Part shown: in pieces, positions 10,601-23,207 of the stretch
Position numbering within the stretch: position 1 is the stretch's first letter
How the letters are laid out: each line of letters starts with the position of its first letter
Source: Sphagnum compactum
Lineage: Eukaryota > Bryophyta > Sphagnopsida > Sphagnales
DNA length: 64,000 bases
NCBI GenBank assembly: GCA_965153455.1
Contig: OZ234503.1
Span: forward strand, 2,542,001-2,606,000
Direction: 5' to 3'
The notes under the pieces: model-generated
The model's input: only the letters and a program-made list of their open reading frames with translations
Told to the model about the DNA's origin: nothing
Database searches by the model: none
Made by a program: the position numbers and the translations under genes

Positions 10601-13600
10601 TTTCGGGATCCATTTTTTTTTTTTGAGCTTGGGGGTGGATAGTTTGGTTATCCAAAATATCATGAGGTTGGGTGGACAGCTTGTCTTCTTTTGTTTCTAA
10701 GTTCATTTGCAATTTATTGGTTTTCCTTTTCCGACCTCCTTGTTGCATTGGTTTCTAAATGTTTTGTATTATTTTTTGGACATTAATTCTTCACTTCATG
10801 AACTAACAAACATTTGTGTCTTCTCCAAATTCAAAATGATTTGAAAATAAACCTAGTCAACTTTTTACTAAAACTACAATAGATAAATCCTAATGGATGT
10901 AGAAGATTTTACACTTAATCTTTATCTTTAATGTATCTTTTGGCATTGTAACCTTAGATGCTATCATTTGGCACCAATTCTCTAAGGCTTGTGTCGAAGA
11001 ATTAGGATATGAAATTTCATAGTTCTTTCTTCATCCCAATTGTGTAAAATAAAAGTTTAGCAATCTCCTATGAGTTTCTTAATGGCAATTTTCTAAACTC
11101 ACAACATTGCAATTACCATGTGCTTTAAGCCCTAGGAAAATTGTTGGCAATTTTGTTTGCAGTTCGATAAATTGTTAAAAAAGGAGGATTGATTCAAGAA
11201 AAATTCTTCAATGCAACCAACTACTCTATAGTAGTCGAATTGAAAGTTTTTTAAAACAATTTTTTTTTTTTGTGTGATTGCAATATTGTAACCAACTTAC
11301 ACCCAAATGCTAGCAACTAGCAACAAACATGTGTGCTTAAGGGTTTATGATCACTTGGTAATGGGTGTTCATTCATCCTCATCAATAAAGTTTTTACATG
11401 GGGAGACTTCAAAACATTATCAATTTGGCTTTGAATTCTTGGATGTCAACTTCTATCATGATTAATGTTTCTAACTCATTGGTTTCTTCTTCTTCCTTGT
11501 CATTTATAACCATGATCAAGACACCTTCTTCTAACAATGTCTTTCCATTACGTTCAATCTTTCATTGCATTTGAATGATTACATGATGATAGACTTCTTT
11601 GGGCTTTTTGGGTTTTATGGGGGAGTAGAAAACTCTTTAGATTATGTTTTTTCATATTTTTTTTCCACATATTATCTCTTCGCCAGTAAATGGCAATAGA
11701 TGGTTTGTGGGTTTCCTATCATTATCGTTTATCATTTCATGACTTGTGTTAGACCTCTGCAATGTTACACATTCAAACATTTATTATCCCTACAGAGAAC
11801 CTTTTTTATTTTCACTTTGAACAATGTTTCACAAGCATCCATAAACTACATAAAGAATTCAACAAACATATCTACCATTTTTGTTATGAAATCAATATCA
11901 ATATCCCTGCATAGCTACTTACATTATGTGGGCACTTGATCCAAGTTGTGGACACTTGATTGAAAAGCTCACTCCAACCTTTCAAGCAAAGGAAATCATC
12001 TTTAGTTGCATATTTCAAAATTATGTCACCAACACATACTTTCTTTATAACTTCCAAGAACTATTTGGAGCAAACTATTGTGTATAGAAATAATATTTTT
12101 TTAATGTTTGGCACTAAATGACTTTTTTTTTGTTCACACAAATAAAGGTCTAATTTTTTATCCCTTTTGTTACTCTTGACAATTTTGAATGTTTAGAGTT
12201 TTCTTTCATTATATAACTATGGCAAATATATTTTGCTATAACTTAGTTTTTTATTAAATTTAAGTAATACTACCATTGAGTATACATTGAACCTTCAATT
12301 AATAGGTTTGAGGCCGTTATTAGCTTGCTGTATAAATGATCCAAACTCATTAATATTGATTGTTATTTCTTATTCAATTGACCTCATGAAAAATAAACAA
12401 GATAAACTTACACACCCATACATGTCCTGCACTAGCTAAAAACATGCATTTCATTACTATTAATGCATTACATGGCCTTGCTAAGGATAATCTTTTCTAT
12501 CTCCCAAAATTTATCGCCTTCTTATGATTTTAATATCTTATTAATGTTAGCGACCTTGTCATTGGTAGTACTTAAAGGAGCCTTTCACATTTGAAGTCAG
12601 TTTGTCGTCCACTCTCTTGGATGACTCTATCATGGTTAAACATCCAATTGTTCAAAACATCAACAATGTTGTGAGATATTTTTTCCGAATGTACAAGTTC
12701 CATTGGTGTTTAGTTCACATCATCATAACCCTTTTTTGACCTTGGTGTATTTGATGGCATGATTTTTAAAAAATATGTCATTATGTCATTAGAAATAGTC
12801 ATTATGTTTTTCGTGCATGTTAGGGAGCTCAACTCTTCCACATCACAAGTGGGTAATAGTATTGGTTAGCACCATATAAACAAGTATTGATGATTTGTAT
12901 GGATTGTCTTCTATGTCATTAGCGTTTTTTGGTCTTTTTTTTTGTAAGATCGATTAGTTTATTATTTTTTTGCTTAGAATATGAGTAATCACACTATCGC
13001 CGAAATCACATTTTGAAATTTAGGTTTGTCAAGTGTGTTGATCATGGATTGTTTCCAAGAGGTTGTTACAATATGTTCAAAAACTTTAGGATAAACATTT
13101 TTATCATTGTCCCATTTTTTTTAATCCTACAAGTGATTATATATCTACCCAATATCCAACCTCTACTTAGAAGTTTGCATCAACGTTTTTCAATTCTTTT
13201 TTTTTCTATAAATAAGTACAAGTCCAAGTTTAGTGGTGTTTAGCAAGAGCGTTGTGGATATGGATATCGTGACATGTTGCAAATGAACAAATGAACTCAA
13301 AACTGGATTACTTTCATTGATCCTTTGAAGCTTACAAGAAAACTAAACTTGATGCGTAAAATAGTCCACAATTACAAACATTTTTGTATTATTTTTATAA
13401 GTGTATAATCAATTTGTGCATTTATTGCTATCATGAAAGTGTATTGGACCATTTGCATTGGACCTATGACCTTAAAATGTGTATAAGTGGTAGAATTATT
13501 CCAAAGGTTATAACAACTACAAATGTTTGAACAATCACAAAATCTATTTGCAAATGTTGTTTTAAATCTTATGAGTAATTAAGTGAATTTTTGTGTTCAA

Positions 13601-16600
13601 TATAAATTTTAACATCAAATGTTGTCCATATCAAGAGATTTTCATTTATAATCAGCTAATAAACATAAGATGATTAAGTCTTATTTTCTCATTTGAAGTA
13701 ATTAACTCCACTCTACCTTGCACCTTAGCTTGGATTTTGATTATTATTTGTGTTTATTTTTTGGGTCTAAATCGCTTGATTACCCCTATAGGTTTGATCT
13801 TGGTTAGTGCCATTTTTGTTTATGATCCTGTTTATATGCCATGTGTCCAATTTATGGCCTTAAGCCAATAGGACTTCTGTATTTCATTGCATTCTAGACC
13901 TTAAACCTTTGTCTCAAGTGCCATTCATTGGACATCGTTCCTTTTTTTAATCTACGCTCACAATAGATTTCTATGGAAGGAGAGTATGGAACTCTCATGC
14001 CATTTGCCAAGCCTCACATGATTTTAAAATTATAAAAAAGCTATTTTATTATATTGTAGTAAAAACAACAAAAATTTCATGCGAAAAAATTAAACAACTA
14101 TGTATTTTGATTAATATCTAGTCTAATGTAGGCAATGGGAGATTACACACATTGGAGCCATTTAATTGTTGTAATTTGGAGCCATGGGATGCCATGTGGC
14201 AAGGCCATGTGGATTTGTTGATACATGGAAGATAAATTTCGTATGCCAAAAAATATTCTCCATGTCAACAACTTTTGTCAAAAAAATACCTTTTGACATG
14301 AATGGAGCATATTACAAATTATTTTATGCAATCATGTTCATGTTCATAGGCTCACAAAATTACATTCTTGAAGTGCATCTACAACCATTGGGGGGTGAAG
14401 GTTTTTAAATAATTCAAGTTCAATTGTCACCAAGTGCACTACTATCATTCAACTTTTAATGGAAAATGTAGCCAAACCCACTATTGTTACTACTTGACTT
14501 GTATTGGAAATGAAACCAAACCAAGAGTCGATGATTTTGGGATTGGGTATACAACTATCCAACTTCAAACATGGACTTGTAGAATATAGGTTTTAAAATA
14601 TGCATTGAAAATTTGGACCAAACTTGTGATATTTGCATTTGTGTGGGAAAACAAGGGCTAGTTTTTTGGACCAAACATGCAATATCTACATTTGGGTGGA
14701 AAAATAGGGTTTCATTTTATTTTAAACTGTACTTGTAATTCTTTGAATTTGGGTCACAAAAAATACATTGATTGATGTGGTCTATTACATTTGAACTAAC
14801 ATTGTTTTCATATGTGGGTATGGCATTTTGGGATTAGGTCTTGAACTACTTCCACTTTGAACAAAAATTGCCAAAAACATGCAATACATGCATCTTATCA
14901 TTGAGGAAATCATATTATTAAGATATGTTAATGCCTATGTATGCAAATTTGCGCCTCCTCCCCCCCCCATGAATGTGTATATGAAAATTTCCCCCGAAAA
15001 TCCAACCTACTTGTTTGATTTTAATCAATGTAAAAAAAGTGCATAATGTTATAAATGTGTGTTGTTTCCCTAGCTTTAAACCTATCGCCTATTGTTAACA
15101 AATTAGATACCTATCACTTAATCAAATTAAGTATATCATGCATGTCATCAATTGATGACAACAACACAAATGTTAGGTAGATACAAGGATGAGTGGGTAG
15201 GTGGATAAGTATTGTGGGTGAATAAGTTGGTAACTGGTTGATAGGTAAGGCCAAGATGGAGGGCAATATGTAGTTGAGGGAAAAGAATTAAGGAAAAGGT
15301 TAACACCAAATTTTTTGACCATGGTATCGTGATGATTAACATAGGTTCAAGAACTAAATGAAAAATCCCACCCCATCTAGTGGATAGAACTACCAACTTG
15401 GTGTGTTGGAAGGTGTTGGTTCATTGTAGCCCATTAGGTTAGATCTTCTACTAGATTTAGGTGACCCTAAGTTTTCCTAAGTCAAGATCGGGGTTAGGTT
15501 TTCGCACATCTAGACCTATCAAGTGGGTCTTGTGGCAAGTTTTCCCCCATTCATAACCATCGAATCATGTACCAAAACCCAAGTTGAAAACTTGAACATG
15601 TCAAATATCACCTAGGGTGCTATTTAATGTTAATACCCAAAATTTTAAATATCAAATTTGCAATATTTGGTTCATTAAGAACTAGGTCTTTTTTAAATTA
15701 ATTTTTTTGATACTTGTTAGGTTATATGAATAACCCCCAAGTTCGGTTCCTAGGGGCCTAAGAATAGGGAGTCTGGGTTAATTAGGGTTTAAGGTCTTAG
15801 GGTGGAGGTGGGTATATGATATAGTTTTGTTTAAATATTAGAGCTTTCAAATGAACCTTGTTGATTTGCTTTTGGCCTATGAAAATTTGAAAAAATATTT
15901 GAAAACTTTAAGGTGAAAGCATGAAAAAAAGAGCTAAGCAATGTGTGGACAGTCCTTAAAAATTGTTTTTTCAATTTTTGAAAAATGACCATGGGGACAC
16001 TATATATCAAAAAAATTGTTTTATTTTTGAAATAATTTCTTATACTTTCAAAGTTGCAACTACATAATTTTCATGAAAATTCACCATGTTTCAAGAGTCT
16101 TTTTATATGTTTAAAACACTAAAAAAAAACATGTGGATAGGTGGTTTCTAGTATCAAAAATCATTTTCCCTTATCGGATGTTCACCAAATTGTTTCAATT
16201 TTTTGTGAACTTTAATATATTCCACAAGAATGGATCCATTTGTTCAAAAAATTCAAAAAATAAAAATACATACACCCTTTTAGATTTTAATATTCAAATG
16301 TCTTAGTTTTGAATTTGTAATCATGTAAAGTTATAGATTTACCTATAATGTAAGGCTTGATGCAAAAAGAATTGAGTTTTTATTATGTTTTATGTCATAT
16401 TTGGCCTCAAATTTGATATTCATTTAAAAAAATTGTGTGCAAAATGCAATATAAACCAGTATAAAACTACCATGTGGAAGATGCAATCCTTGAAAAAGAC
16501 TTTAACCTTGGCACAATTGGTTCCTTTTTTAATGTTTTCACCCTTTAATCCTAAATTTTTAAAATGAAGTTAAAACATTGGTTTAACATAAGTAATTGAT

Positions 16601-18600
16601 CTAAATGAATTAAAAACTAGTTTTGAAATAACTAGTTGGGCATGAAGAAAAATGAAAATAAAGAATTGAACAAGGTATGAATATTATTTTTTCTCAAAAT
16701 GTGAAAATCATTTTGATTCTTAAATTTAAAAACTTGAAAACCAAAATAGGTGATTATGAAGTTAATAATTGCCCAACATTAATTCTAACCCACAAACTTG
16801 AGGATTCTAGCAACGGAAAAAATATGTTTTCTTTCTATTTGGTTGGCTAGGAAGAATTTGTCATGTTAGTGTAACAATGGTTAGAAACTTATGTTCTTAT
16901 TTACGCCACCAAGATAAAACTCATTTGTAAATTTTTACATCAACAAGATAACAACAAAATCCAACAAGTTCTAGATCATTTGCCATATTCACACAATACA
17001 AGATAAATAAATTTTATTGTCCAATTCACTTGGAAAAAGGGAAAAAAACTACACAATTTGTGCTTTAGAATAACACTTAATTTATCTTAAGAAATGTTGT
17101 TAAATTCCTCAAACATACATTGTATTTTCCTCTAAAAATTATCATTGTAGACCATCACTTATCAACCATATGCAATCATGTGGGTTTCTTAAAGAAAATG
17201 TGAATCCTTTTGGTCTCATCTTGGGAGATGTATGCTAGTAATTATTGCCACACATTGTGAAAAATTTCAAAAAATTGGAATTACTTGTCCAATTATTGAA
17301 ATCACCAAAAGATATGACTCATATAAATCCTTGGAAAAGATGGAAGAAGATTTGCCATATTTTCATAAACATTGTTTGATCAACCTATCAACCTCCATCA
17401 CAATGGAACTATTCAACCAATAATCATTATCACAAATGGTAATAGGCAACACTTTCAATGACTTGAACAACATTTTAAAATGATGAAACCAACATTAAAA
17501 AATGAGTCACACCAATATGCAAGGAAGCTCACACAATATGTCATAGGATATAACTCCAATGGCGTTTTGAGGTCAATAAGACATTTACTCATAAGCTTTT
17601 GTATGAAATGGTACAACTAGTATTGCATAAGATGGAATAGACAATTCAAATTGAAAGGATTATCAAATGATGCCAAAATCAAAGAAATCGAAGGTTGAAA
17701 AAACTTAATATCAATATTAAGTCTTTGTCAATTCCCTTTGAAAAAAGACTTTCACATTGATTGTGTGTGCCAATACATATTAATGTTCCATGCATTTTAA
17801 TCTCTGCAAATGTTTGTCACATCTTATTAAAGGCAACTTGCCAACTCACATCGCCGTGAGACATAAAATATTACCAAAAAAAAATTAAAAAAAATTTGGT
17901 TATCATCATGTTTTAGGAGTTCGAAATAATGTCAACAATGGCTTGTAAAAGAAAATGTGATCTAAGTTTTGCATTAATCCATTTTGACAATTGGTCAAAC
18001 TAGGTGCAAAAGTTAAAACAACAAATAATTATGTGCTTTATTTTTTAGGTTGACAATGCAATAAACCCACGTTGTGAGTTGAAATGTTTACACTTTTTTA
18101 TTTCGTGGAGTTTTAGGACTTTTGAGCCAAGGTTTAGGGGACCAATCTTGTCCAAATCAAATGATCTCATTGAAAATTGATGAAAATAAACTTATTTTGC
18201 ATAAGTTGTGGTCATGTGACAAGTTGGGATTGAAAACTTCCAAAATTGACACTTGATCACTCAAACCATCATTTGCAAAGACCAATGACATGATGTGAGA
18301 TTGGAAAGCTTGACACAACATTGAAAATGGTGTGCATATAGGCTACCAATGTTGTGTGGTTAATTGAATTTCTAAAGTACCATTGATTTCAGTTTTATTT
18401 AAATATTTAAAATAATCAAAGAATTTTGAATTCCAATTCTTTGAAGAAAAATTTAAAAAGCCAATAAAATCTGGTCTAAGTTATTTCAAAAACCTTAAAA
18501 AAAAACTTCCTGTCTCTATGAAAGAACTGGCAAAGTTTTTCTGGCTTGGCGAGCACCCACATTGATACCTTCACCTTTTCTAAGTGAGGTCTTAAGCTTG
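10601..18600. other. 8 kb AT-rich gene desert
   Basis: I find no convincing gene. The longest frames are under 85 codons and lack family signatures. A GGTA-type tetranucleotide patch lies at about 15170-15250, the same sequence type as the array at 2546-2955. The stretch probably consists of transposon remains decayed beyond recognition. Confidence 0.55.
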
Positions 18601-18715
18601 GTCAACATATTAAGCCCTAAAAAAAAATGGTAGAATATGAACTCAGAGACGCTGATTTAGTCGTAAAAACCTCTCTTTTTATTTCTCTTTGTATTTTGAG
18701 GGATCTTCTTCCCCA

Positions 18716-19097
18716 GCAGAAGATCGATCCCTAGTGAGTTATGTGGCGGTGGAGATCCTGCTATATTTCTATGTTCCCATGTTCCCATGAAAAGACTTTT
18801 TGATGGGAGAGATCAGGAAAATTCAAAAACACAAGGAGGAAAGGGACAGATCAGGAAAATTCAAAAAAAAACAAGAAGGAAAGAATGAAGGAAAGAAAAA
18901 CAAGAGATTTGCAGAAGATCCCTAGTGAGTTATGTGGCGGTGGAGATCCTGCTATATTTCTATGTTCCCATGTTCCCATGAAAAGACATTTTGATGGGAG
19001 AGATCAGGAAAATTCAAAAACACGAGGAGGAAAGGGACAGATCAGGAAAATTCAGAAAAAAACAAGAAGGAAAGAATGAAGGAAAGAAAAAGAAGAG
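18716..19097 (+). repeat. Tandem duplication of a 191 bp unit upstream of the CCCH gene
   Basis: Unit 1 (about 18716-18906) and unit 2 (about 18911-19097) align with a constant 191 bp offset. Both contain ctagtgagttatgtggcggt, atgttcccatgttcccatga and gatgggagagatcagg. Differences are a 4 bp deletion in unit 2 and a few substitutions, so the duplication is young. Inside each unit gatcaggaaaattcaaaaac also occurs twice. Confidence 0.95.
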
Positions 19098-19220
19098 ATT
19101 TTGACACACATGTAAGGTTCCCATATGAAGGAAAGAAAAAGAAGAGATTTTGACACACATGGAGGTTCCCATATGAAGGAAAGAAAAAGAAGAGATTTTG
19201 ACACACATGGAGGTTCCCAT
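19076..19220 (+). repeat. Three tandem 48-49 bp units
   Basis: Units at 19076-19124, 19125-19172 and 19173-19220 each run from atgaaggaaagaaaaagaag to ggttcccat. Units 2 and 3 are identical. The array follows directly on the 191 bp duplication and shares its ggaaagaaaa end, so it probably arose from the same instability. Confidence 0.95.
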
Positions 19221-19480
19221 ACTCGTGTGTTCTCCATTGGTCACGAACACCCTTGGGCTACTGCCCTCGTGCAACTCTCCCTCAGGAGAACCCACTCGAA
19301 TGGGATATTTGTAATATTCATAAAATAGTTTAAAATGGATTTTGGGATTTTTTTACCATGGTACCAACTTAACTTACCATGAGTTCCGACCTTTCTCGCT
19401 TCCATGCACTCTTCAATGACAATTAGGGCACGGCAATAGGGCATGACAACAACACACTGGCAGCGGCGAGTATACACAGA

Positions 19481-19509
19481 GTGTGTGTGTGAGAGAGAGA
19501 GAGAGAGAG
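19481..19509 (+). repeat. (GT)n(GA)n microsatellite upstream of the CCCH gene
   Basis: Five GT are followed by about nine GA dinucleotides, with another GA run at 19581-19592. They lie 180-290 bp before the start codon, in the promoter or leader, with GA on the sense strand. Confidence 0.9.
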
Positions 19510-19767
19510 GACAAGAAAGCAATAGAGAATATTTGTTGCAGTGATATACAGAAACCAAACAAGGGGAGTTGCTGTAGAGCCAGAGAGAGAGAGACGGAGA
19601 GAAGCCAAGAAGTAACGGGACAGTGCAGATGGCTATGATGATGTAAGAAGACAGGAAAAACAAAAAAGAAAAACGAGAGATCTGAAGTACTGATATGCTA
19701 CAATAGGGTTTAGTAGAAACCAGACTCGTTTAGATTAGAATAGCAGCAGCAGCAGCAGGCAGCAGCG

Positions 19768-22700
19768 ATGCCACCCAAGCCAGCGGCGGCGAAGGGGGGG
19801 AAGGAGAAGAGCAAAGCCGACCTGGCCAAGAAGCAGAAGTTGGTTGAGGATAAGACCTTCGGGCTTAAGAATAAGAACAAGAGCAAGAATGTGCAGAAAT
19901 TCGTGCAGAGCCTCACTCAGTCGGTGCAGCCCAATCCCAAGCAGACGGATGCGAAAGCTGCTTTGAAGGTTTCCTTGTACCGCCATTTATTTTTTTGTCT
20001 GTTCAGATCTGGAATCGCAAGCTTGATGTGTTGCTGTGTCACTTCTAGGCTCGTGTAGCGACTGCCGGACTTTTGTGTTGGGTGTATCTGCTCCTTTATC
20101 TACTGTTTGATGTTCCTAGGAGTTAAGTGAGGCCAAAGCTGTTGTTTTCTGGTGAGACTTATTGTATTTCAGCTTGTTGTGTTAGAATTCTGCGAATGTT
20201 AAAACCCTGGGCCCGTGGCTTGTCTCTCCTGAGTGTGTATCTGTCTGTGTGGTTAGTAACTGTTACATGTTGTGCACAAATCTCTCACCCTACTCTGAGT
20301 AGGAGTGGTTTCTCTATTGAAATTCGACAATCTGTAGTAGCTAAAGGGGATGTATGCATGCAGAAGAAGAAGGAAGAAGAGAGTGCAAGGGAGAAGGAGT
20401 TAAGTGAGCTCTTTAAAGTGGCCATCAGTCAGCCAAAGGTTCCACTTGGTATGCTTATTGGGTTTCCTCTAGTGCTGATTTTTGGCTCTTGTGCAAATTC
20501 CTTAACACCATCCTTCTCATTTGTACAGGGTGGTTTTTGTGCAAGATGTTGAACTGTGTGTTAGAGCAAATGCTCAAAATTCAATGTGGATTATGGTACC
20601 CTGTGACAGGTGTTGATCCAAAGTCAATTGTGTGTGAGTTCTTCAGACATGGACAATGTGCAAAAGGTTTCAAGTGCAAATTCTCCCACGATCTTAGTGT
20701 CGAGAGGAAGGGAGAGAAGATTGATATCTACAGCGATCAACGGGATGGAGATGCTGGTGTGTTTCATCAAGCTATGTACATCAATCCATATAGCAAGGGG
20801 AATTTGAGATTACTTTTTTGAGCTTTAGAGGGGCAAACATACACATGCACATTCCTCATTTTCTTGTGAATTTGGCAGAGACCATGGATGATTGGGACCA
20901 AGAAAAGCTTGAGAAAGTGGTGGAATCCAAGGGCATGGAGTACAGCAACAACAAACCTACGGAAATTGTGCGGCTTTTCTTTCAATTTTGTTTTTTATTG
21001 TGTGTGAGCTGTTTTTTCGATACTGAAATGCATTGCTTGCCCCAGCAAACAGTTATATCTGGTTAGTATGTGCATTGCCATGTGGGAGTATGTTTCAGCT
21101 GGAAATTTAGGAATGACAGAAGTTCACAGAAGTAAGGAAACTGGTTTTAGAGTTGATACCTGAGCTTGGTGCTCAGCTTAGTTTGTGCAAGGAAGATCAC
21201 TGCAACCAGTGACAGCAGGCACCCCAAATGAAGTGGATTTAGTGAAGAATGTCAACCTGATTCTCTGATCTAGATAAATGTCATGTATCCTATTTGATTC
21301 AGTAGGGTTCTGTGGAAATCTATGCATAAATGGTCAGGTGGACAATCAGATTTTTCCCACAATTTTTTGTGATCTTCAGTCCGGGGAATCCATATATCCT
21401 GAGATTATTATCCTAGAAGTAAGAAGAATTGGGTAAGGGTCCTTATTGCAGGTGTACTTACTGAATATAACCAATAATGGCCTCTTGATAGTATCATCTT
21501 GGAACTGCTGTCCTCATCTCTGATCCAGTATTGATTGAGCAGAAAATATAGTATTCCAGATGTCTGTCAGCCTTCTTGTGTTTGTGGACGCATAGTGCCA
21601 TTGCTTGGTTTATTGAAGTCACCAGAAATACCCTGATGCCAAATGTGGTAGGGTTGTGCGTAGGCTATAATTATGTAGTTTAAACTTGCTTTTACGTTGT
21701 TTCAGTAATTGCATGAACTCATTGTCAATTTTAAGGTGAACCTGGTGTAGGTTTGCAAGCATTTCCTGGAAGCTGTGGAGAAGAAGCAGTATGGTTGGTT
21801 CTGGGTGTGTCCCAATGGTGGCAAGGATTGTCATTACCGACATGCACTGCCTCCTGGCTATATTCTCAAGTCACAAATGAAGGCCTTGTTGGAAGAGGAG
21901 GGCGAGAAGATGAGTATCGAGGAAGAAATTGAGCAGCAGGTTTGGTTCTGATTTCTCACCTGATTATTCATTATCTGGTGTCTGAAATGTAGTAGAGTTC
22001 CATGTGCACAAGATTATGCTACTCTGTGTAAGGTAAACTGCGTCTCCTGTTGTAGCCCTTGATGTATGTCACTGACTTTTCCCTCACTTTTACCTTCTGA
22101 ATGGTTCTTCTGATTGCAGTTGGGTTTGGCTGTTCTCATTACTCTCTCCCTTTGAAGTGTTTTTTTTCTGTCACAGTGACTGAAGGAGCCTGACTCAAAG
22201 TGTATGCAGAGGTCAGCTACAAAGAGTTCAACACCAATGACAACAGAGCTTTTTCTACAGTGGAAGAGAGAGAAACAGGCACAGAAAGAGGCTGAACTTT
22301 CTGAGAAAAAAGCTGAAAGGGCCAAGAATGATCGTATGAGGTATGCTGATAGTTCTAATTTTGAGTCCAATTTCTCTGTATTTTTGCACAAGCAAATGAC
22401 ATTATCTCACCCTGTAGATTGCAATGTGGTTAGTGGCTATTTGTCATTACCTTGCAAAATGAAATGTCTGGCTGTAGAGATTTATACAGTTGTTACTGTT
22501 AATCAAGGGATTCTTACCAGTGGAAAGTCACTGAGCTAATGCAGCAAAGAATGGGTTCGAGGTTTAATCATCTGTAGCAGCAGATCACAGGGTTTGTTTT
22601 CCATGTCCAGATCAGTGGACCATACTTTCTTAGGCTTTCCTTTCTTGACAGATGTGTCAGTATATTCAATGTTAATGAATGTGGTCTGGAACAGTGGGCG

Positions 22701-23207
22701 GGAGCTTTTTCTGGCAGATGCAAGTCTGTTTGTGGATGATGCAGAAGCATTTGATCACTATGAACGAGAGGAGCAAGAGACTTCGAGTTCTCAGCCTTCA
22801 ACACCTCATGAGGAGGTATTAAATGTGTGCCATTGCAGGAGACTATTTAATTATTGCTGCAATTCCTATTAGAGAGCAGATGATGAGAGTAGATAAGCTG
22901 CTTCAATCTCATGCATTCATCAATATGGGGCAAGTTGAAGCAAAAGATTTGACTTGGAAGGACCTATTTTGTGTATCTAGTCACAGCGAGATCCTTCATG
23001 TCACCTCTTTGACATGAGTGCTTGAGAGATAAGATAACAGGGATTTGTCTGGTGCAGGCCAAGGAAAGTAGCAGCATGGATGGAGCAGGTATGACTGAAG
23101 ATGATGAGAAATTACTTGCAGAGGATGATGATGAGTTGGATCTTGATGACGATGAGTTAGATGAGCTGGAGGCCAGTGTTTCCAAAACCTCTTTACATGA
23201 CATTTGA
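19768..23207 (+). CDS. CCCH zinc-finger protein, ZC3H15/DFRP1 type
   Basis: Orthologue group of animal ZC3H15 (DFRP1), which binds and stabilises the translation-associated GTPase DRG1 in the cytoplasm; the role is known from the family and inferred here. Exons: 19768-19968, 20364-20448, 20610-20756, 20879-20967, 21751-21939, 22210-22340, 22695-22815, 23058-23207. They sum to 370 codons plus stop in one open frame. Seen: Lys-rich N-terminus [20 protein letters not shown]; first finger C104-x7-C112-x5-C118-x3-H122; second finger C176-x17-C194-x6-C201-x3-H205 within [20 protein letters not shown]; the family block [18 protein letters not shown]; the DFRP region with [10 protein letters not shown] and [17 protein letters not shown]; and an Asp/Glu-rich tail. 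The 783 bp intron 4 follows a weak donor (ATT|GTGCGG), chosen because it restores PTEIVCKHFL. Confidence 0.93.

Noticed and set aside
13200-14000. Antisense copia integrase-like words
   Set aside because: Only a GPMQ-like string and scattered residues matched; not distinguishable from chance in AT-rich DNA.
19241-19663. 140-codon minus-strand ORF upstream of the CCCH gene
   Set aside because: Built on the GA/CT microsatellites and promoter duplications; no homology signal.
20127-20552. 141-codon plus ORF between CCCH exons 1 and 2
   Set aside because: Runs through intron 1 and then exon 2 in its true frame; only 20364-20448 is coding.
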